DNA of 39,578 bases, taken from contig JALWFE010000060.1 in the NCBI GenBank assembly GCA_027039975.1, forward strand, positions 1-39,578. Direction: 5' to 3'. Position numbers and translations under genes: made by a program. The notes under the pieces are model-generated. The model had not been told where the DNA came from, did no database searches, and worked only from the letters and a program-made list of their open reading frames with translations. Source of the stretch: Flavobacteriales bacterium. GTDB taxonomy: Bacteria > Bacteroidota > Bacteroidia > Flavobacteriales > Flavobacteriaceae. This document shows, one piece after another, positions 34,190 to 39,578 of the stretch (its first letter is position 1; each line of letters starts with the position of its first letter).

Positions 34190-35755
34190 ATGACTATAAC
34201 ACAATGGCTTATTTTTTTTATAGCACTGAATATCCTTCACGGGGTAGCAACCTTTAAATTTTATCAAAAAGCCGGTAAAGAGGTTTGGAAAGCTTTTATT
34301 CCGTTTTTGAATATTTATGTATTAATAGATATTATCAACCGTCCGAAATGGTGGATGATTTTTGTCTATATCCCTATTGTCAATTTACTAATGATACCCG
34401 TTTTGTGGGTGCAATTGCTCAAAGTTTTCGGTAAAAAAGAAAATAAAGATATTTGGTTGGCAATTTTGACTATTGGCCTCTATCTCGCTTATATTAATTT
34501 TACGGAAATAAATAAACTAACTTACAATCCCGAGCACAAAGACGAAAAAGAAACTGTTATTGGGTCGATTGTTTTTGCCGTTATTGCCGCCACCATTGTC
34601 CATACCTATTTTATCCAGCCTTATACCATTCCGACACCTTCATTGGAAAAATCCTTATTGGTAGGTGATTATCTGTTTGTCAGTAAATTTCACTATGGGG
34701 CCCGTCCGCCTATGACAACGGTGGCATTACCCATGGTTCATGATACGATACCGCTTATCAAGACCCGTTCGTATCTCAAATGGCCGCAATTACCTTACAT
34801 GCGTTTGCCCGGTTTTCAAAAAATCAAAAACAACGATATTGTTGTTTTTAACTGGCCTGCCGATACGGTCAAATATTTCTTTCACAAAGATACGCCGCAA
34901 TACAAACCTATTGATAAAAAATCACATTATGTCAAACGATGTGTCGGTATTGCCGGTGATTCGCTTCAAATAAAAAACGGTATTTTATACATAAACGGTA
35001 AAAAGGTCACATACCCCGACCGGACCAAACTGCAACATTTATACTTGGTCAAAACCAAAGACAGCATGGACTTTACACGGCAAACTTTGTTGCGTCTGGT
35101 CAAAAATTATGATATCAAAGAAATTATGTTTACACCTAAAAAAGGGGAATATCTTATGAATCTGACCGACGACAAACTCAAAGTCGTCAAAAATATGTCC
35201 AATGTAAAAAACATTGAACTTTACAATACCGGTAAAGGAGAAATGTTTGGCGGTCACAAAGATTGGGATATCAATAATTTCGGCCCGATTTACATTCCGA
35301 AAAAGGGTGATGTACTTCAATTAAATAAAGAAACTTATCCTTTTTACAAATGGATTATTGCCCGCTATGACGACCACGATGCCGGACATAAAATTGACAA
35401 ACACAAAGTCGAACTTAAAGGTAACGATGTATATGTGGACGGCAAACTGACCAAAGAATACACTGTTAAGCAAGATTACTATTGGATGATGGGAGACAAC
35501 CGGAGTGAATCGGAAGATTCACGTTTTTGGGGTTATGTACCTTTTGATCATATAGTTGGAAAACCGGTCTTTATCTTTATGAGTATTGATAATGACCCGA
35601 ATAAAAAATTCCTGGACAAAATCCGTTGGGATCGTGTCTTTACAACTGTCAGTGGCTCCGGTGAACGGGTATCATATTTATGGCCGTTTATAGCTTTAAT
35701 CGTTTTGTACTACGTTGTAAAAAAAATCCGGGATAAGAAAAAAAATAAACAATGA
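34190..35755 (+). CDS. lepB: Signal peptidase I, extended Bacteroidota form
   Basis: The 521-residue protein starts with an extra membrane domain of about 110 residues with several helices (DUF5684-like), then the peptidase. The catalytic serine is Ser151 in IPTPSLEKSLLVGD and the general-base lysine is Lys249 in YVKRCVGIAGD. Box E is GDNRSESEDSR at 435-445. A large insertion of about 130 residues lies between the lysine region and box E, and a C-terminal helix closes the protein. The residue after the serine is Leu rather than the canonical Met. It removes signal peptides of exported proteins. wbqC overlaps its stop by 4 nt. Confidence 0.96.
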   Translation: MTITQWLIFFIALNILHGVATFKFYQKAGKEVWKAFIPFLNIYVLIDIINRPKWWMIFVYIPIVNLLMIPVLWVQLLKVFGKKENKDIWLAILTIGLYLAYINFTEINKLTYNPEHKDEKETVIGSIVFAVIAATIVHTYFIQPYTIPTPSLEKSLLVGDYLFVSKFHYGARPPMTTVALPMVHDTIPLIKTRSYLKWPQLPYMRLPGFQKIKNNDIVVFNWPADTVKYFFHKDTPQYKPIDKKSHYVKRCVGIAGDSLQIKNGILYINGKKVTYPDRTKLQHLYLVKTKDSMDFTRQTLLRLVKNYDIKEIMFTPKKGEYLMNLTDDKLKVVKNMSNVKNIELYNTGKGEMFGGHKDWDINNFGPIYIPKKGDVLQLNKETYPFYKWIIARYDDHDAGHKIDKHKVELKGNDVYVDGKLTKEYTVKQDYYWMMGDNRSESEDSRFWGYVPFDHIVGKPVFIFMSIDNDPNKKFLDKIRWDRVFTTVSGSGERVSYLWPFIALIVLYYVVKKIRDKKKNKQ

Positions 35756-36405
35756 CCATACTGATACATCCGGTATATTTCCCGGCAATTTTACCCTATG
35801 CACTGATGACGTCAGGCAATAAAATCCTGTTTGAAATTTCGGATTTTTACGAAAAACAAACCTATCGCAACCGCATGTATATCCAAAGTGCCAATGCCAA
35901 ACAAATGCTGACAGTTCCTGTTAAACACACCCGGTCGGACGGAAAACAATTATATAAAGATGTGACGGTTTCCTACGATTTCAATTGGCAAAAACTCCAT
36001 TGGCGCAGTTTGGAAACCGCCTACCGCACATCACCATATTTCGAATTTTATGAAGATGATTTAAAACCATTATTTGAAAAAAAATACCGGTTTTTAGTAG
36101 ATTTGAATTTGGAAAGTATCCGGATAGTCAATGATTTATTGGATTTGCAAATAACCTACGAACAAACGGAAACTTACCGAGAACAATACGACGATACAGA
36201 TGATTTGCGATTTTTAAAAAATGCCAAAAGTGAGCCGGCGATTGTCAAAGAATTTCCACCATATACCCAAATATTTTTTGACAGGCATGATTTTATGCCT
36301 AATTTAAGTATTTTGGATTTGCTATTTATGGAAGGACCTAATGCCGTGGATTATTTAAAGCAAATCAGAACACTTTGGCAAAAAACGAGACAAAATTATC
36401 CGTAA
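35752..36405 (+). CDS. WbqC-family protein
   Basis: The 217-residue protein begins ILIHPVYFPAILPYALM and contains YRNRMYIQSANAKQMLTVPV and YFEFYEDDLKPLFEK, the pattern of the WbqC-like family. WbqC is named from an O-antigen cluster but its biochemistry is not established; some members act in sugar or amino-acid modification. It overlaps lepB by 4 nt (ATGA) and precedes the epimerase gene by 12 nt, so all three are probably co-transcribed. lepB-wbqC adjacency is, as I recall, conserved in Flavobacteriia. Confidence 0.88.
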   Translation: MTILIHPVYFPAILPYALMTSGNKILFEISDFYEKQTYRNRMYIQSANAKQMLTVPVKHTRSDGKQLYKDVTVSYDFNWQKLHWRSLETAYRTSPYFEFYEDDLKPLFEKKYRFLVDLNLESIRIVNDLLDLQITYEQTETYREQYDDTDDLRFLKNAKSEPAIVKEFPPYTQIFFDRHDFMPNLSILDLLFMEGPNAVDYLKQIRTLWQKTRQNYP

Positions 36406-36417
36406 AACTTCGTTAAA

Positions 36418-37431
36418 ATGAAAGTATCATTTTATCATTTCAATTTGGAAATGGCACATCCATTCGGAATTGCACGGTCTGTACATACAATACAACCGAC
36501 TTTTATCGTAGCACTGTCACAAGACGGACAAACCGGTTATGGAGAAGCCACTCAAAACCGCTATTACGGCGTTACACCTCAAAACTTGCAAGCCGGATTG
36601 GAAGCTCTCAAACATGAAATAGAAACATATCCGTTTACCACACCCGAAGACTTTTTTGACCGTTTTTTATTCCCGCGGCTTAAAAATTTCCGGTTTTTAA
36701 TGGCGGCTATCGATGAAGCAGCAAACGATTTGTATGGAAAACTGCTTGGTAAACCTTTGTGGCAAATTTGGGGATACGACATCGATAATTTACCTTTATC
36801 CACTTATACGATAGCCATTGATGAGATTGAGGTCATGAAACAAAAACTTCTGGAAAAACCTTGGCCGGTTTATAAAATAAAATTAGGAACAGACCATGAC
36901 ATCGAAATTGTTAAAAGCTTACGAAGTATCACCGATAAACCGTTTAGAATAGATGCCAATACCGCTTGGACAGTTTCACAAACTATTGAAAATTCCAAAA
37001 TATTGAAGGAATTGGATGTAGAATTTATTGAACAACCCCTCCCTTACGACCAATATGACAAGATGCGTCAAGTTAAAGCCGGCAGTGTTTTACCTGTAAT
37101 CGCCGATGAATCCGTTAGAACCGAAGCTGACATCAAAAAATGTTATGATAGCTTTGACGGTGTTAATATCAAACTGGTAAAAGCAGGTGGCATCACGCCT
37201 GCCAAACGTATGCTTAATGAAGCCCGGAAACTCGGTATGAAAACTATGATTGGTTGTATGACAGAATCATCCGTTGGAATATCGGCGGCAGCGCAATTAC
37301 TCCCGCTTTGTGATTATGCCGATTTGGACGGTGCTATTTTGCTAAAAAAGGATATTGCCAAAGGAGTTACTTTGGAAGATGGCAAAATTATCTTGCCTCA
37401 AAAAAACGGTACCGGTGTGGAATTGTTATAA
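36418..37431 (+). CDS. Dipeptide epimerase (enolase superfamily, L-Ala-D/L-Glu type)
   Basis: The 337-residue protein has the muconate-lactonising subgroup layout. The KxK motif is Lys153-Ile-Lys155 (VYKIKLG), the metal ligands are Asp179 (FRIDANTAW), Glu205 (EFIEQPL) and Asp230 (VIADES), and the second base is Lys252 (VNIKLVKAGG). TMIGCMTESSVG near the end is typical of dipeptide epimerases. The usual substrate is L-Ala-D-Glu from murein recycling, but the specificity of this family varies, so epimerisation of another dipeptide is possible. It is the last gene of the lepB-wbqC unit. Confidence 0.9.
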   Translation: MKVSFYHFNLEMAHPFGIARSVHTIQPTFIVALSQDGQTGYGEATQNRYYGVTPQNLQAGLEALKHEIETYPFTTPEDFFDRFLFPRLKNFRFLMAAIDEAANDLYGKLLGKPLWQIWGYDIDNLPLSTYTIAIDEIEVMKQKLLEKPWPVYKIKLGTDHDIEIVKSLRSITDKPFRIDANTAWTVSQTIENSKILKELDVEFIEQPLPYDQYDKMRQVKAGSVLPVIADESVRTEADIKKCYDSFDGVNIKLVKAGGITPAKRMLNEARKLGMKTMIGCMTESSVGISAAAQLLPLCDYADLDGAILLKKDIAKGVTLEDGKIILPQKNGTGVELL

Positions 37432-37520
37432 CTATTGTAAACAATGTAGCGACTAATTTGACTTTTTAATAAAAAAATTTGAATTTTGAGAAAAACATTT
37501 TTTTGAGCTAAATTGTAGTA

Positions 37521-39188
37521 TTAAACAAAATTATTAAAATACTTCTTTAAAATTCCGGCATTATCCACCCGGCTTGTATCGATTTCCAAAATTTGCGGGT
37601 TATCATTATTGGCAAATAAATCTTTCAACCCGGACTTTGAAGCTTTCAAATCCATCACTTTTTGATAACCGAAATGATACATTTTTGCCAAATGCGAAGC
37701 ATCGTAATGGTGTTTGGTTACGAAAAAGTCATCAAGAACTTCCGTTTGAGAAGGACCCGGAATAAAATTAAATATTTCTCCACCACCGTTGTTGATTAAA
37801 ATTATTTTGAAATTGTCCGGTAAATAATTGTGCCATAAGCCGTTACTGTCATACAAAAATGAAATATCACCTGTTACCAATACGACAGGTTTGTCCGAAA
37901 CATAAGCCGCACCGGCAGCCGTTGAAGTGCTACCGTCAATACCACTTGTCCCGCGATTGGAGAAATGGATAACATCAGGTTGATAATCAAACAACTGTGC
38001 ATACCGCACAGTAGAACTGTTACCCCAATGTATCATATAACCGGAAGGAATATTTTGACTGATAATTTCAAAAGTTTTTAAATCGGAAAAGGGCGTTTGT
38101 TGTAAAAATTGATGATGCAATTGCTTATGTTTTTGTTTGATATCCAGCCATTTTTTTTGATAACCGGATACTACCGGCTTGACCAAAAACAAAAACTGAC
38201 TTAAAAACATTTCAGGCGACGTATTAAAATGCTGTGTCAAAACCTCAAAAGTATCAGGTGGCAATTCCGTATTCTCAACATGCCAATGTTCAACAGGTTT
38301 GTGTTTACGTAAAAATTGCTTGATTTTTTTAGACACGATATTGCGTCCGACAGTCATTAAAATATCAGGCTTTAAATCTTTGAGTTTATCATCATCTAAC
38401 GAAAAAATAACTTGGTCTATATTGTTGACAAACAGGTTATTCGTTACATTTGAAATATTTTCGGTCAAAATAATCACCGATGGATCTTCACCCAGTTTAT
38501 TGAGTTGCAATTGCAAAAATTCCGAGGGTTGGTGCTGCCCTACCAAAATCATTTTTTGCTTTGATGCCTGCCATTTTTGTTCAAACTGTTCCAAAAAAGA
38601 CACCTCAAATACTTTATCGGGAAAATCTGTTTGCACCGCTCCTACTTCAGGCATACCGATTTCAACTGCTTGATATAACGGCTCATCAAAAGGCATATTA
38701 ATATGCACCGGACCTCGTTTTTTCAAAGCAGTTTCAACAGCAGTTTTAATATCGTCTAAATCTTGCTCAGAACCGGTTTCTGATAAAGTTGTATTGAACC
38801 ATGAATGATTCTTAAAAACTTCATGTTGCCTAATAGTTTGCCCCTCCCCCTGGTCAATCCATTTTTGTGGACGATCTGCACTGACAACAATCAACGGAAT
38901 ATGACTATAAAAAGCTTCGGCAATAGCCGGATAGTAATTGAGTAATGCTGATCCTGATGTGCAAACCAAAACCGTAGGTTGACCTGTTTGCTGCGCCATG
39001 CCTAAAGCAAAAAAACCGGCAACACGTTCATCTACCACACTCAAATTGTTAAATTCCGGCTGATTGGTTAACTCAATAATCAAAGGAGCATTCCTTGAGC
39101 CGGGCGAAATGACAACATTACGAATGCCGGCTTTTTTCAAAACAGCAGAGAAGAATTGTGCAGTAGGTTTATCAGAATGTTTTTGCAT
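37521..39188 (-). CDS. menD: MenD, SEPHCHC synthase of menaquinone biosynthesis
   Basis: The 555-residue thiamine-diphosphate enzyme has the N-terminal motif ISPGSRNAPL (27-36), the activating glutamate in VVDERVAGFFALG, and the C-terminal ThDP/Mg site GDISFLYDSNGLW followed by IILINNGGGEIFNFIPG. These match MenD, which condenses isochorismate with 2-oxoglutarate. It shows respiration through menaquinone. No other men gene is in the window; in many Bacteroidota they are further along. A perfect promoter box lies 19 nt upstream. Confidence 0.96.
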   Translation of the reverse strand: MQKHSDKPTAQFFSAVLKKAGIRNVVISPGSRNAPLIIELTNQPEFNNLSVVDERVAGFFALGMAQQTGQPTVLVCTSGSALLNYYPAIAEAFYSHIPLIVVSADRPQKWIDQGEGQTIRQHEVFKNHSWFNTTLSETGSEQDLDDIKTAVETALKKRGPVHINMPFDEPLYQAVEIGMPEVGAVQTDFPDKVFEVSFLEQFEQKWQASKQKMILVGQHQPSEFLQLQLNKLGEDPSVIILTENISNVTNNLFVNNIDQVIFSLDDDKLKDLKPDILMTVGRNIVSKKIKQFLRKHKPVEHWHVENTELPPDTFEVLTQHFNTSPEMFLSQFLFLVKPVVSGYQKKWLDIKQKHKQLHHQFLQQTPFSDLKTFEIISQNIPSGYMIHWGNSSTVRYAQLFDYQPDVIHFSNRGTSGIDGSTSTAAGAAYVSDKPVVLVTGDISFLYDSNGLWHNYLPDNFKIILINNGGGEIFNFIPGPSQTEVLDDFFVTKHHYDASHLAKMYHFGYQKVMDLKASKSGLKDLFANNDNPQILEIDTSRVDNAGILKKYFNNFV

Positions 39189-39207
39189 AAATTTTTTAAT
39201 CAGTATG

Positions 39208-39215
39208 CAAAAATA
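39208..39215 (-). promoter_or_regulatory. -7 promoter element of menD
   Basis: The minus strand reads TATTTTTG, a perfect TAnnTTTG, 19 nt before the ATG at 39188. TTTC 16 nt further upstream is at best a weak -33 element. Confidence 0.55.
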
Positions 39216-39268
39216 TTGATTTTTTTGTAGGGAAACCGTGAAAGCCGGAAAATATCAACCGGACATTA

Positions 39269-39439
39269 TTAAAATATGCCCTTTTTATCGTTTTTTGAGC
39301 TGTCATCTTCGTTGTTCTTTTTAGTATTACGTGTAGCTTTACCGTTATTGAAGCGATAACTTAATACATTTGAAAATAAAAAATTTTTTTTAATAAGATA
39401 TACGCTACCGAATAGGAGAACTGAAATATTTATAATGCT
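39269..39439 (-). pseudogene. C-terminal remnant of an outer-membrane beta-barrel protein
   Basis: Between a TAG (39440-39442) and a TAA (39269-39271) on the minus strand lies a 56-codon frame reading INISVLLFGSVYLIKKNF, then FSNVLSYRFNNGKATRNTKK and NNEDDSSKNDKKGIF. A final LSYRFxxGKxxR strand followed by a charged tail is how many Bacteroidota outer-membrane barrel proteins (TonB-receptor-like) end. There is no start codon or upstream barrel in frame, so it looks like a decayed gene end. The rest of the edge (39443-39578) shows no gene. Confidence 0.4.
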
Positions 39440-39483
39440 CTATTTATTAAAACTTTTAGCTTTTTTCATGGTCGCTATTTAAC

Positions 39484-39507
39484 CCACATTATTCATGAAT
39501 AATGTGG
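39484..39507. repeat. 24-bp perfect palindrome
   Basis: CCACATTATTCA (39484-39495) is followed immediately by its exact reverse complement. There is no T-run on either side. It is followed by GTTGAAAGTT words (39524-39543) of the type found in the other repeat-filled gaps. Confidence 0.75.
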
Positions 39508-39578
39508 AGTTTAAAGTTTATAATGTTGAAAGTTAGAAAGTTATATTAACTTTTAAAAAATATTATATAGCCCAAATT

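Overview
The window looks like ordinary chromosome from an AT-rich member of the Bacteroidota, most likely the Flavobacteriia. Lys/Ile/Asn-rich proteins, the absence of Shine-Dalgarno sequences, repeated TAnnTTTG boxes just upstream of start codons (the Bacteroidota -7 promoter element), menaquinone synthesis (menD), a fused hpt-adk next to obgE, ftsK-lolA-lptF/G, birA/rsfS/ftsH and parA-parB-DUF5683-lepB-wbqC all point that way. There is no prophage, CRISPR array, intact transposase or rRNA. I did not find a clearly new multigene defence or metabolic system. The most unusual signals are in start codons, gene fusion or truncation, and the non-coding DNA.

Left part (1-11.2 kb): a truncated exported protein on the minus strand; a fused hypoxanthine phosphoribosyltransferase-adenylate kinase; obgE; a secreted dipeptidyl peptidase IV; a small antitoxin/PIN-toxin pair; two POT-family peptide transporters; and a membrane-anchored coiled-coil protein. 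DPP IV plus two POT transporters makes a peptide-scavenging neighbourhood.

Middle (11.3-28.7 kb): on the minus strand, fabG and a VWA membrane protein. On the plus strand, ftsK, lolA and an LptF/LptG permease form a compact envelope operon. It converges on ftsH, which follows rsfS on the minus strand. Divergent from rsfS is a run of four genes joined by 4-nt overlaps: biotin ligase, a FemAB/GNAT-like protein, a DegT-family sugar aminotransferase and a Wzx-like flippase. These are followed by a small exported protein and a PqiA-family membrane protein, which converges on a sigma-54-type response regulator that lacks the usual C-terminal DNA-binding domain.

Right part (28.8-39.6 kb): a DUF389 membrane protein, a thioredoxin-fold protein, tRNA-Pro(CGG) beside a dense hairpin cluster, then parA, parB and a DUF5683 protein whose signal peptide is only reached from an ATC codon. 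Next come signal peptidase I, a WbqC protein and a dipeptide epimerase, then menD on the minus strand. The right edge carries what looks like the C-terminal remnant of an outer-membrane barrel protein and a 24-bp perfect palindrome.

The intergenic gaps at 2.4-2.8, 6.1, 8.7-8.9, 13.35-13.59, 31.35 and 33.76-34.19 kb are built from a shared set of diverged repeat modules. This is the strongest structure not explained by genes. All calls were made by reading the sequence; no database search was run.
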